Part shown: one piece after another, positions 8,024-16,061 of the stretch | How positions within the stretch are numbered: the first letter of the stretch is position 1 | How the letters are laid out: the number at the start of each line of letters is the position of its first letter | Source of the DNA: Bradyrhizobium mercantei | GTDB taxonomy: Bacteria; Pseudomonadota; Alphaproteobacteria; Rhizobiales; Xanthobacteraceae | DNA length: 64,000 nucleotides | Assembly: GCF_001982635.1 (NCBI RefSeq) | Contig: NZ_MKFI01000002.1 | Coordinates: 433,964-497,963 of the forward strand | Direction of reading: 5' to 3' | Program-made: the position numbers and the translations under genes | Notes under the pieces: model-generated | What the model saw: only the letters and a program-made list of their open reading frames with translations | What the model was told of the DNA's origin: nothing | The model's database searches: none

Positions 8024-8596
8024 ATGACCCTGTCCAACGACCTCGACAAGCTGCGATCGCAGATGCAGGCCGCCGTCAAGGCGCACTGGAAGGCGTTCCT
8101 GTTCGAAGGCATCCTGCTCGTGGTCCTCGGCATCGCCGCGATGATCGTGCCGGCATTCGCGAGCCTCGCCGTCACCATCTTCCTCGGCTGGATGTTCCTG
8201 ATCTCCGGCATCGGCGGCTTGATCGTGACGTTCTGGGCGCGGAACATGCCGGGCTTCTGGTGGTCGCTGATTTCGGCCGCGCTCGCCGTGCTGGCCGGCA
8301 TGGTGCTGCTTGCCCGTCCGATGCAGGGCGTGCTGACGCTGACCATCGTCGTCGGCGCCTATTTCGTCGCCGAGGGCGTCGCCACCATCATGTACGCGCT
8401 GGAGCATCGCCGCGAATTATCGGGACGCTGGTCCTGGCTCCTGATCGCCGGCCTGATGGATATCGTGATCGCCTTCTTCATCATCGCCGGGCTGCCCGGC
8501 TCGGCAGAATGGGCGATCGGCCTCCTCGTCGGGCTCAACCTGATGTTCGGCGGGGCGACCCTGATCGGCATGGCGTTGGCGGCGCGCAACACCTGA
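8024..8596 (+). CDS. HdeD family (DUF308) membrane protein
   Basis: 190-residue protein with six hydrophobic helices arranged as pairs, each pair containing the Gly-rich GIAAMIVP / GMVLLARP / IAFFIIAGLPGSA type turns of the DUF308/HdeD family. In E. coli HdeD is linked to acid resistance; in rhizobia members are abundant and uncharacterised. A soluble 33-residue N-terminus precedes helix 1. It closely follows the PrsW-like gene. Confidence 0.88.
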   Translation: MTLSNDLDKLRSQMQAAVKAHWKAFLFEGILLVVLGIAAMIVPAFASLAVTIFLGWMFLISGIGGLIVTFWARNMPGFWWSLISAALAVLAGMVLLARPMQGVLTLTIVVGAYFVAEGVATIMYALEHRRELSGRWSWLLIAGLMDIVIAFFIIAGLPGSAEWAIGLLVGLNLMFGGATLIGMALAARNT

Positions 8597-8616
8597 CGGC
8601 GAACCGCGGCGGGCTT

Positions 8617-8642
8617 GCATTTGGGGGGTGACAGCCCCAAAT
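8617..8642. repeat. Short perfect inverted repeat
   Basis: Arms CATTTGGGG and CCCCAAATG separated by eight bases, between the HdeD-like gene and the aroG leader. No T-run follows, so it is either a weak end of the upstream transcript or an operator near the aroG promoter. Confidence 0.45.
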
Positions 8643-8664
8643 GGCTGGGTTATAGAGCCGCCCC

Positions 8665-8745
8665 ATGATCACCGTCGCCACCAGCTATTTTTGGTACTTT
8701 AGCTACGACAGCTCGCTGGCGGCAGGAGGATCGCGCTCAATCTGA
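8665..8745 (+). CDS. aroG leader peptide (26 aa, aromatic-codon run)
   Basis: Short ORF starting ATG 8665 and ending TGA 8745. Residues 7-14 read SYFWYFSY: six aromatic codons in eight, covering Tyr, Phe and Trp. It lies upstream of DAHP synthase, the first enzyme of aromatic amino acid synthesis, and in front of a terminator hairpin with a competing antiterminator. This is the classic layout of ribosome-mediated transcription attenuation: stalling at the aromatic codons when charged tRNAs are scarce would leave the antiterminator free. The peptide is too short and too perfectly placed to be a chance frame. The mechanism is inferred. Confidence 0.8.
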   Translation: MITVATSYFWYFSYDSSLAAGGSRSI

Positions 8746-8795
8746 AGAATTGCAGCAAACGTCCAAAACAAGCCGCCAGACCTGGCGGCTTTTTT
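8716..8795 (+). promoter_or_regulatory. Transcription attenuator of aroG
   Basis: Three segments are visible. A: CTGGCGGC at 8716-8723, inside the leader ORF just after the aromatic codons. B: GCCGCCAG at 8772-8779. C: CTGGCGGC at 8782-8789. B can pair with C to form the intrinsic terminator (8771-8790, followed by TTTTTT), or with A to form an antiterminator. A and C are identical, so the two structures are mutually exclusive. A ribosome reaching the leader stop would cover A and allow termination. Confidence 0.8.
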
Positions 8796-8832
8796 GTGCC
8801 GGCAGGTCCGAAAAATCCAAAAGGAGCCAGCC

Positions 8833-9918
8833 GTGTTGAGTACGACAGACGATCTTCGCATCAAGGAATTGAAAGAGCTCAGTACGCCCGAAGAGGTGAT
8901 GCGGGAGGTCCCCCGCACCCTGACGGCGACCCGCGTCGTGATGGGCGCCCGCAACGCCATCCACGCGATCCTCAACGGCACCGATGACCGCCTGCTGGTC
9001 GTCGTCGGCCCCTGCTCCATTCACGATCCCGCGGCGGCCGTCGATTACGCCGAGCACCTCGCCAGCCTGCGCGAGCAGCTCGCCGACCGCCTCGAGATCG
9101 TGATGCGGGTCTATTTCGAGAAACCGCGCACCACCGTCGGCTGGAAGGGGCTGATCAACGACCCCGGTCTCGATAACAGCTTCGACATCAACAAGGGCCT
9201 GCGGCTTGCCCGCAATGTGCTGTCGGCCGTCAACAATCTCGGCCTGCCCGCCGGCACCGAATTCCTCGACATGACGACGCCGCAATACATCGCCGATCTG
9301 GTCTCCTGGGCCGCGATCGGCGCACGCACCACCGAGAGCCAGATCCATCGCGAGCTGGCGTCCGGACTATCCTGCCCGGTCGGCTTCAAGAACAGCACCG
9401 ATGGTGGCGTGCGGATCGCGGCGGACGCAGTGAAATCGGCGTCGCACCCGCACCACTTCATGGCGGTCACCAAGGGCGGCCGTTCGGCGATCGCCGCAAC
9501 CAGCGGCAACGAGGACTGCCACGTCATCCTGCGCGGCGGCCGGATGCCGAACTATGATGCCGCAAGCGTCGATGCCGCCGCCGCCGAGCTCGGCCGTGCC
9601 GGTGTCGCGGCGCGGCTGATGATCGACACCAGCCACGCCAACAGCAGCAAGAAGCCGGAGAACCAGCCGGCGGTTGCCGCCGACATCGCGCGCCAGGTCG
9701 CAGGCGGCGAGCAGCGCATCGTCGGTGTGATGATCGAGAGCAACCTTGTTGCGGGACGCCAGGACGTCGTGCCGGGCAAGGCCCTGACCTACGGCCAGAG
9801 CATCACCGATGGCTGCATCGACCTCGCGACGACGGCTGACGTGTTGAAGCAGCTGGCCGATGCCGTCGACGCAAGGCGCAACGTGCGGCGCGACGGTCTG
9901 CAGGAGCGTTCGGCCTGA
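8833..9918 (+). CDS. aroG: 3-deoxy-7-phosphoheptulonate synthase (DAHP synthase, class I)
   Basis: Condenses phosphoenolpyruvate and erythrose 4-phosphate, the committed step of the shikimate pathway. The 361-residue protein is the AroG/AroF/AroH type: GPCSIHDP at 59-66, KPRTTVGWKG at 97-106, and later GTEFLD, GARTTESQ, GFKNSTDG and DTSHANSSKK. The start is GTG 8833, supported by AAGGAG six bases upstream; the ORF extends further 5' only through the terminator. Expression is very likely controlled by the leader-peptide attenuator directly upstream. Feedback specificity (Phe, Tyr or Trp) cannot be read; the mixed aromatic leader suggests a general aromatic signal. Confidence 0.95.
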   Translation: MLSTTDDLRIKELKELSTPEEVMREVPRTLTATRVVMGARNAIHAILNGTDDRLLVVVGPCSIHDPAAAVDYAEHLASLREQLADRLEIVMRVYFEKPRTTVGWKGLINDPGLDNSFDINKGLRLARNVLSAVNNLGLPAGTEFLDMTTPQYIADLVSWAAIGARTTESQIHRELASGLSCPVGFKNSTDGGVRIAADAVKSASHPHHFMAVTKGGRSAIAATSGNEDCHVILRGGRMPNYDAASVDAAAAELGRAGVAARLMIDTSHANSSKKPENQPAVAADIARQVAGGEQRIVGVMIESNLVAGRQDVVPGKALTYGQSITDGCIDLATTADVLKQLADAVDARRNVRRDGLQERSA

Positions 9919-9984
9919 CGCGGCCGAACGGATTGAGCGTTGCCGGCGGGGTGGATAGCGCGCTCCGCCGGCCTCTCGCGTGGG

Positions 9985-10251
9985 TTAGCAACCGCGGCAG
10001 ATGCTCTTGATCTTCTTGTCGAGCGCAGCGTCTTCCTTGTTGGCCTGGCTGTTCGGATCGCTGATGTTCTTTTCGCTGCCAACGTCGCCGCGGCGCGGCT
10101 GACGGTGACCGACCGGCGCCTCCGGCACCCCCGTATTCTTCTGCATGGAGGACGATCCGCCCTGCTGCTGCGCCCAGGCCAGCGACGTTCCAAGCTGGGG
10201 CGTTCCGGCCACAACCATCGTCAGAGCCATCAACAAAACTGTCTTCCGCAT
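9985..10251 (-). CDS. Small exported protein (88 aa)
   Basis: Start ATG 10251 gives MRKTVLLMALTMVVAGTPQL and cleavage after AWA, a normal Sec signal peptide. The mature part is polar (QQQGGSSSMQKN, then a Lys/Asp-rich stretch) and ends in ICRGC with two Cys. No domain recognised. It is 22 bases downstream of the small membrane protein gene and probably ends the epmA-epmB transcript. Confidence 0.7.
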   Translation of the reverse strand: MRKTVLLMALTMVVAGTPQLGTSLAWAQQQGGSSSMQKNTGVPEAPVGHRQPRRGDVGSEKNISDPNSQANKEDAALDKKIKSICRGC

Positions 10252-10273
10252 CTCGCGTCTCCGCTTCTCAACC

Positions 10274-10486
10274 CTATCGCGCCCGTTCCGGCACCTCGAC
10301 GGTAGCACAGTTGCGACGCCCCTGCGCTGCGCAATCCTGTACCTTCCGTATATCGGCCATCGCCCCAAGGAGCCAGATTCCCGCGGCCACCAGCACCACA
10401 AAGAAGCCGAACATCACAGCATTTTCGATGCTGCGGCTGCCCTCGTGCTCGGGCGGCTCCTGCCGTCCGTCCCCGGCCCCGCCCAT
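10274..10486 (-). CDS. Small single-pass membrane protein (70 aa)
   Basis: ATG 10486 follows a TGAGG-like site. A charged N-terminus (MGGAGDGRQEPPEHEG) precedes one hydrophobic helix (about 24-45, VMFGFFVVLVAAGIWLLG), then a short tail with two Cys (VQDCAAQGRRNCATVEVPER). It starts seven bases after epmB stops, so it is in the same operon. Function unknown. Confidence 0.7.
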   Translation of the reverse strand: MGGAGDGRQEPPEHEGSRSIENAVMFGFFVVLVAAGIWLLGAMADIRKVQDCAAQGRRNCATVEVPERAR

Positions 10487-10493
10487 ATCAGCC

Positions 10494-11585
10494 TCAGGAT
10501 TGCGGCGGATAAAGATGAACGTCTCCGCAATAATCCACGATGCGGTAGCGCCGTTCCCCGGAATCTTCACGTTCGCGGGAGGCTGGCTGCGACAAATAGG
10601 TCGGGCCGATCGGCGCCTTGCCGTGGCCGCCGGGGATGTCGAGCACATAATCCGGCTGACAGAGCCCGGAGACCCGTCCGCGCAACGCCCGCATCAATTC
10701 CTGCCCGTCCTCGATCGTGGTGCGCAAATGCGCGGTGCCGGGCGCAAGGTCGCCGTGGTGCAGGTAGTAAGGCTTGATCCGGCACTCGACGAAGGCGCGC
10801 ATCAGCGCCGTCAGCGTCGCAGCATCATCATTGATGCCACGCAGCAGGACCGACTGGCTGACCAGTGGAATGCCGGCATCAACGAGGCGCGCGCACGCCG
10901 CGCGGGCATTGGCGCCCAACTCGCGCGGATGGTTGGCGTGGATCGCAATCCAGGTCGAAGCTCCTTCGCCCCGCAGTGCCGCGATCATCTCGGGATTGAT
11001 GCGGCCGGGATCTGCGATCGGGACACGGGTGTGAAGACGGATGATCTTCACGTGATCGATGGCGGCGAGATCGGCCATGATCTCGGCCAGCCTGCGCGGC
11101 GACAGCATCAAGGGATCGCCGCCGGTCAGGATGACTTCCCAGACTTCCGGATGGGTGCGGATGTAATTCAGCGCCGCGCGGTAGGCGTCGTCGGACAAGG
11201 CCGAAGCCTTTCCCGGTCCGACCATTTCACGCCGGAAACAAAATCGGCAATAGACCGCGCAGACATGGACGAGCTTGAACAGCACCCGGTCCGGATAGCG
11301 ATGCACGATGCCTGAGACCGGCGAATGGGCATCGTCGCCGATCGGATCGGCGTTCTCGCCTGGCTGCTCGACGAGCTCGTCGGCGCTCGGGACGAACTGC
11401 CGCGCGATCGGGTCGGCGGGATCGGCTGGATCGATCAACGCAACGAGCTCCGGCGTCACCGCGACCGCGTAGCGCAGAGCGACCTGCTCGAGCTCGGCAA
11501 GGGTGGCAGCCGGCGCGAGGCCGGCATCGACCAGCTCGCGCGGCTGGCGCAGCGTCGCCGCCAGTTTCGGATCGATCCTGTTCAT
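10494..11585 (-). CDS. epmB: EF-P (R)-beta-lysine 2,3-aminomutase-type radical SAM enzyme
   Basis: Radical SAM/PLP enzyme that converts L-alpha-lysine to (R)-beta-lysine for modification of elongation factor P. The 363 residues include the [4Fe-4S] motif CAVYCRFC at 109-116, the SAM-binding GGDPL near 155, and the KPYYLHHGDLAPGTAHLRT segment typical of lysine 2,3-aminomutases. The short length (no C-terminal extension) fits EpmB rather than catabolic KamA. The decisive context is the 4-base overlap with epmA upstream and efp about 2 kb away. The start ATG 11585 lies inside the epmA stop. Confidence 0.93.
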   Translation of the reverse strand: MNRIDPKLAATLRQPRELVDAGLAPAATLAELEQVALRYAVAVTPELVALIDPADPADPIARQFVPSADELVEQPGENADPIGDDAHSPVSGIVHRYPDRVLFKLVHVCAVYCRFCFRREMVGPGKASALSDDAYRAALNYIRTHPEVWEVILTGGDPLMLSPRRLAEIMADLAAIDHVKIIRLHTRVPIADPGRINPEMIAALRGEGASTWIAIHANHPRELGANARAACARLVDAGIPLVSQSVLLRGINDDAATLTALMRAFVECRIKPYYLHHGDLAPGTAHLRTTIEDGQELMRALRGRVSGLCQPDYVLDIPGGHGKAPIGPTYLSQPASREREDSGERRYRIVDYCGDVHLYPPQS

Positions 11586-12634
11586 GGCTCTCCTGCAGGC
11601 GGTGTCCAGACCACCTGATCAATTCGCGGCGCGCCGCTCGCCAGCATCACCAGCCGGTCGAAGCCGAGCGCGACGCCGCTCGCCTCCGGCATCTGGCCGA
11701 CCGCGGCGATGAAATCGTCGTCGAGCGGATAGCGCTCGCCGTAACGGCGCGCCTTCTCGTCCATCGCTGCGGTGAAACGATGGCGCTGCTCGGCCGCATC
11801 GGTCAGCTCGCCAAAGCCGTTGGCGACCTCGACGCCGCAGGCATAGACCTCGAAGCGTTCGGCGACGCGGGGCTCACCCGCCTTGGTGCGCGCCAGCGCC
11901 GCCTCAGGCGACGGATATTCGAACAGCACCGTCAGGCGGCCCTGGCCCAGATTGGGCTCGACATGCTCGACCAGCACCTTGCTGAAAATGTCCGACCAAC
12001 TGTCGTCATCGGCGATCCGCACCCGCTCGCGTGCGGCCGACGCCAGTGCCTCGCGATCGCCCTCGCCGCTCGAGATCGTCGCCAAGAGATCGATGCCGGC
12101 GAAGCGCTCGAAGCCTGCCGCGACGGTCAGCAGCTCCGGCTCGGCAAACGGGTCGGCCATTCTGCCGCGGAAGGCAAACCGGCCGATCCCGGTCGCCTGT
12201 GCCGCATGGGCGATCACGACGATCGTATCGGCCATGATCGCGTCATAGCCGGCATTGGCGCGGTACCATTCCAGCATGGTGAACTCGGGCAGATGCAGGT
12301 CGCCGCGCTCGCGATCGCGGAACACCCGTGCGAACTCGTAGATCTTCGGCTCGCCGGCCGCGAGCAGCTTCTTGCAGGCGAACTCCGGCGAGGTGCGCAG
12401 GTAGCGCGTCGCATGCGAGCCGTCGGCCCGCCTGAGCTCGGTGCGGGGGGCGTGCAGATGCGTCTCGTTGCCAGGCGAGATCTGCAGGATGGCGGTCTCG
12501 ACCTCGGCAAAGCCCTGCTCCTCGAACCAGGCCCGCAGCGCCCGCGTGATCGCGGTCCGCGCCTGCAGGAATGGCCTGCGGTCGGCGTAGCGTTGCGGCG
12601 TCCACCACGGCGAGGGCTGGTCGTGAGCGGTCAT
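11582..12634 (-). CDS. epmA: EF-P--(R)-beta-lysine ligase (GenX/PoxA)
   Basis: Class II lysyl-tRNA synthetase paralogue that lacks the anticodon-binding domain and attaches beta-lysine to a conserved Lys of EF-P. The 350 residues cover only the catalytic core: motif 1 region near FLQARTAITRALRAWF, motif 2 region FARVFRDRERGDLHLPEFTML, and motif 3 GVALGFDRLVML near the C-terminus. Length and lack of an OB-fold separate it from LysS. It heads a minus-strand operon epmA-epmB plus two small envelope genes. Confidence 0.94.
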   Translation of the reverse strand: MTAHDQPSPWWTPQRYADRRPFLQARTAITRALRAWFEEQGFAEVETAILQISPGNETHLHAPRTELRRADGSHATRYLRTSPEFACKKLLAAGEPKIYEFARVFRDRERGDLHLPEFTMLEWYRANAGYDAIMADTIVVIAHAAQATGIGRFAFRGRMADPFAEPELLTVAAGFERFAGIDLLATISSGEGDREALASAARERVRIADDDSWSDIFSKVLVEHVEPNLGQGRLTVLFEYPSPEAALARTKAGEPRVAERFEVYACGVEVANGFGELTDAAEQRHRFTAAMDEKARRYGERYPLDDDFIAAVGQMPEASGVALGFDRLVMLASGAPRIDQVVWTPPAGEP

Positions 12635-12877
12635 CGCCAGTCTGCTCCGGCGGTTGCGGATTCAACATCAACAAGCCCCCGCCTCCAATTAAGAGTCGAA
12701 TGCAAATGGTTGATTCCAAACAGATACATGATCCACACGGCCTGGGCCTCCGCGGAACGCGGCGAAGCTGATCCCTTTCTTGTCGAAAGATGCCGGCGTT
12801 GTCCATGCGCAGTCTCGGCTGAACCTGATCGGGTGGTCCAGCGTCCCACACCCAGTTCAACTGGAACGGATCAAGCC
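12635..12877. promoter_or_regulatory. Divergent promoter region of epmA and the secreted 242-aa protein
   Basis: About 240 bases between divergent genes. It is locally more AT-rich around 12660-12740 than its neighbours, as expected for promoters. I see no convincing operator palindrome and no additional gene. Confidence 0.4.
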
Positions 12878-13606
12878 ATGTTCCGCCGATTGCGAACCGC
12901 TGGATGCACTTTGCTGCTCGGGTTGGCCCTGCTCGCGCCGGCCAATGCCGACGGCCCGGGAAAGCAGTTCAAGCGCGTCACCGATGCACCCACCTTCACC
13001 TCACCGGACGGCACGGTTCGGCTCGAGCAATACGCGCGCGACATGGGCGATGATGGTCTGCTGTTTCAGTTCTGGACCTTCGACCTCACCCACAAGCACA
13101 CCTCTCTCCTGAATAAGGGTGAAACCACCGATCAGGCCGGATATCAGGCCGGCTTCCGCTTCAGCCCCGACAGTCAGTGGCTGGTGCGGATGCAGAAGAT
13201 TGGCTCGGGGGTTCAGACGCTGTTCCTCTACAAGCGCAGCGGCGACCGGTTCGCACCGGCAACCGCAAAACCGCTCGGCGATGCCGCCTGGGACTATTTC
13301 TTCACCCAGCCGGCCGCCACAGGCGTTCGACACGATCCCAAAGACCCCTATTCGCTCGATCATATGCGAGTGGGCCTGATCAAGGGGCTGGAGGACAACT
13401 ACGCTGGGCTCGGCGAGCATTGGCCCGATAGCCGCTACCTGGTGATCGGCCTGTCGTTCGACATTCAGGGCGAGGAGACGCCGTTTCCCTGGGTCGAGGA
13501 CTGGCGCTGCCTCTATGACCTGAAAACCGGGACATTCTCGGTTCCTGCGAGCTTCGCCGAGCACAACGAGAAGGCACGAAAAACGCCCGATCCGGCCCGA
13601 AAATAG
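12878..13606 (+). CDS. Exported protein of unknown function (242 aa)
   Basis: ATG 12878 starts a clear signal peptide (RLRTAGCTLLLGLALLAPAN, cleavage near ANA-DG). The mature domain is about 218 residues, rich in aromatic residues, with repeated short patterns such as SPDGTVRLEQYARDMGDDG and FRFSPDSQWLVRMQKIG that recall beta-propeller or PQQ-like strands. I do not recognise a named family. The open frame extends far upstream through antisense of epmA, but the signal peptide fixes the start. It sits between epmA and efp. Confidence 0.75.
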   Translation: MFRRLRTAGCTLLLGLALLAPANADGPGKQFKRVTDAPTFTSPDGTVRLEQYARDMGDDGLLFQFWTFDLTHKHTSLLNKGETTDQAGYQAGFRFSPDSQWLVRMQKIGSGVQTLFLYKRSGDRFAPATAKPLGDAAWDYFFTQPAATGVRHDPKDPYSLDHMRVGLIKGLEDNYAGLGEHWPDSRYLVIGLSFDIQGEETPFPWVEDWRCLYDLKTGTFSVPASFAEHNEKARKTPDPARK

Positions 13607-13769
13607 CGCCTGATGGCACGGCCAGAACGGTTGGCAACCTGCCGAAATTAGCCGCAAAAGACTGGCATCTCAGCGACAAATCAGTATGTTGCAGCCCGAA
13701 ATCGCCGCCATGGCCGAGGGCTGCCGAACCGGTTTGCGCCCTTAGGCTCCCAAATTCAGGAAAACACCT

Positions 13770-14336
13770 TTGAAAGTCATCGCCAGTTCCATCCGCAAGG
13801 GCAACGTCATCGAGCAGGACGGCAAGCTCTACGTGGTCCTCTCCGCCGAAAACATTCATCCCGGCAAGGGCACCCCGGTCAGCCAGATCGAAATGCGCCG
13901 CATCGGCGACGGCGTGAAGGTGTCGGAGCGCTACAAGACCACCGACCAGGTCGAGAAGGCCACCGTCGAGGACCACAACTACAACTACCTCTATGAAGAC
14001 GGCGACGGCTTCCACTTCATGAACAACGACAATTACGACCAGGTCCAGGTCTCCAAGGAGATCATCGGTTCGTCGGCGCCGTATCTGCAGGAGAACATGA
14101 CCGTGAAGCTGTCGATGCACGACGGCAATCCGGTTGCGATCCAGCTGCCGCAGCGCGTGACGCTGGAAGTGGTGGAGACCGAGCCCGTGACCAAGGGCCA
14201 GACCGCCTCGTCGTCCTACAAGCCCGCGGTGCTCTCCAACGGCATCCGCACCGGCGTGCCGCCGCACGTTTCCACCGGCACGCGCATCGTCGTCATGACC
14301 GAGGACGGCTCCTACGTTGAACGCGCCAAGGATTAA
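13770..14336 (+). CDS. efp: Translation elongation factor P
   Basis: Three-domain tRNA-shaped factor that rescues ribosomes stalled at polyproline. The 188-residue length is typical. Domain I contains the loop HPGKGTP with Lys33 (equivalent to E. coli Lys34), the residue modified by EpmA/EpmB; an Arg here would have indicated the EarP pathway instead. The C-terminal segment [18 protein letters not shown] is characteristic. The start appears to be TTG 13770, with an AGGAAAA site upstream and no in-frame ATG nearby. The matching modification genes lie about 1.1-3.3 kb upstream on the other strand. Confidence 0.96.
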   Translation: MKVIASSIRKGNVIEQDGKLYVVLSAENIHPGKGTPVSQIEMRRIGDGVKVSERYKTTDQVEKATVEDHNYNYLYEDGDGFHFMNNDNYDQVQVSKEIIGSSAPYLQENMTVKLSMHDGNPVAIQLPQRVTLEVVETEPVTKGQTASSSYKPAVLSNGIRTGVPPHVSTGTRIVVMTEDGSYVERAKD

Positions 14337-14384
14337 ACAAGGATTAGGCGCTAGTTTCTCTGGAGATTCGAACCGGGGGGTGCA

Positions 14385-15962
14385 GTGAACAGGAAGGTGG
14401 TCAGCTTCATCAGTTGCTGGCTGGCAGCCCTGCTCTCGCCTCCTCCCGGCGCCCATGCCGACGAGTTCCGGACGCCTTCGATCTCGGCCATGCGGGTCGA
14501 ATGGCGTGCGGTGGTTGACCAGCTGCGGCAGGAGATCACCGCCCACCCGGCCATCGCGGCGAACTTCACCTTCGCCGGACAACGCCGCGTCCCCGCCACC
14601 GATCCGCGCGCGACACCCGCGCTGGTGCAGCTGAACGCGGTGACCGCAGGGTTCTTCCCCGGCATCGCGCGCAGCCCGATCCCGGTGCTGCTGCCGTTCG
14701 ACGCCGCAGGCTATCTCGAGGCGCGGCAAAGCGGCATCCCGGACAATGCGCCGGTCGCGCGCTTTCAGGCCGATTTCCGCGCTGTCGACTTCTTCGACGC
14801 CGGTGCGTCCGGCTACGACGCGGTGTTCTCGCTCGACCCCGGCGCCGGCGACGGCATGCCGCCGCGGACCTTTGCAAAGCCGGTCGAGGTGCAGATCTCG
14901 GGCTCGATCCTGGTCTACGACCTCGCCGACCGGCTCGGCGGCAAGGGCGAGCCGGTCAAGACGCTGGCGGCACAGTTTCCGGACATGCGCCGCTTCATCC
15001 GCGAAGGCTATGTCCGCTACGCCTTCACCCGCTTCGGGATTCCCTATGTGGTCTCGATCCAGTGCCTCGACAGCGCGCCGCGGCCGAAGCGGCTGGCCTG
15101 CCGCGAGGCCACGCCGGTCGCCGAACGCTTCCTGAAGGCATTGCGCATTGCCGGCGGCCAGCCGTCGCGGCCGCGCAGCGACATCGCCTCCGGCATCGCC
15201 GAGCGGCCGATCACGCCATCGGCCGACTTCACCTACCACCCGAGCGGCGACATCATCGCGGGCAGCGGCGGCCGCAGGCAGCAAGGCGGCCATGCCGACT
15301 TCACCGTCTATTCGCAGATCCGCTTTCCGCTGCAGAAGGCGCCGGCCTTCGCCCACTCGCAATCCTTTCCGAAGCGCGGGCGGCTCGACGCGTATCCCTG
15401 GCAGGACAATTTCTGCGAGGCGCGCAGCTTCGAGGTCGGCCAATGCGCGAGCGGCTACGGCCATCAGGGCCAGGACATCCGCCCGGGCGCGTGTCCGGCC
15501 GACAGCACGGATGGTTGCGATCCGCGGCAGCAGGCGGTCGTCGCGGTGCGCGACAGCATCGTGATCCGCTCGGCGCAGCAGCAGGCCGCGACATTGCAGG
15601 TCAACACCCGCACCGAGCACGTGCGCTTCCGCTACATGCACATGAACCCGTCGGTGATGGACGCTGACGGCCTGCTCAACGGACGCCGCGTCAGCGAGGG
15701 CGAGAAGGTCGGTGTGGTCTCGAACTACCTCGACCATCCCAACGGAACGTCACGGCATCTGCATTTCGACGTGCAGGTATTCACGCGCGACGGCTGGCTG
15801 TGGGTCAATCCCTACACCACGCTCGTGTCGGCCTATGAGCGGCTGATCCGCGGCCGCGGCCGCGAGATCGGACCGGAGCCCGGAGTTGCGGCCGCCGTGG
15901 CCCACGCCCTGCCCGACGACGTCGTGCATCGGATCGACACCCAGGAAGGCGGCGGCAACTAG
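14385..15962 (+). CDS. Secreted M23-family metallopeptidase-like protein
   Basis: 525 residues with signal peptide (MNRKVVSFISCWLAALLS, cleavage near AHA-DE). A long N-terminal region of no recognised family (about 30-330) precedes an LytM/M23 peptidase domain. Zinc-site motifs are visible as HxxxD at His360/Asp364 (GYGHQGQDIRP) and HxH at His458/His460 (RHLHFDV). M23 enzymes cut peptidoglycan cross-bridges or act as inactive LytM activators; here both motifs are intact, which supports an active enzyme. A Cys-rich insert (FCEARSFEVGQCAS, ACPADSTDGC) between them is unusual. It acts in the periplasm. Confidence 0.85.
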   Translation: MNRKVVSFISCWLAALLSPPPGAHADEFRTPSISAMRVEWRAVVDQLRQEITAHPAIAANFTFAGQRRVPATDPRATPALVQLNAVTAGFFPGIARSPIPVLLPFDAAGYLEARQSGIPDNAPVARFQADFRAVDFFDAGASGYDAVFSLDPGAGDGMPPRTFAKPVEVQISGSILVYDLADRLGGKGEPVKTLAAQFPDMRRFIREGYVRYAFTRFGIPYVVSIQCLDSAPRPKRLACREATPVAERFLKALRIAGGQPSRPRSDIASGIAERPITPSADFTYHPSGDIIAGSGGRRQQGGHADFTVYSQIRFPLQKAPAFAHSQSFPKRGRLDAYPWQDNFCEARSFEVGQCASGYGHQGQDIRPGACPADSTDGCDPRQQAVVAVRDSIVIRSAQQQAATLQVNTRTEHVRFRYMHMNPSVMDADGLLNGRRVSEGEKVGVVSNYLDHPNGTSRHLHFDVQVFTRDGWLWVNPYTTLVSAYERLIRGRGREIGPEPGVAAAVAHALPDDVVHRIDTQEGGGN

Positions 15963-15963
15963 C

Positions 15964-16057
15964 GCATGATCCGGAAAAGTGCGAAGCGGTTTTCCGAAAA
16001 GATCATGCTCAACGATGACGCTAGGGCGCGACGACGATTCAATTCAATCTCGCCGCG
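15964..16057. repeat. Palindromic repeat, copy 1 of 3
   Basis: Outer arms GCATGATC / GATCATGC enclose a second palindrome (CGGAAAA ... TTTTCCG), followed by a degenerate second hairpin around GGCGCG...CGCCGCG. Very close copies occur at 49503-49602 and 51137-51235. This copy lies between the convergent M23 and catalase-like genes. Confidence 0.85.
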
Positions 16058-16061
16058 ACGG

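Noticed and set aside
11780..12877. Apparent N-terminal extension of the 242-aa exported protein.
   Set aside because: It is antisense to epmA; the signal peptide at 12878 marks the true start.
14355..14390. GATTCGAACC-like segment resembling a tRNA T-arm.
   Set aside because: No acceptor, D- or anticodon arm can be formed around it on either strand.
13380..15737. 785-residue minus-strand open frame over efp and the M23 gene.
   Set aside because: Antisense shadow typical of high-GC genes; its translation is low-complexity and the opposite strand encodes recognisable proteins.
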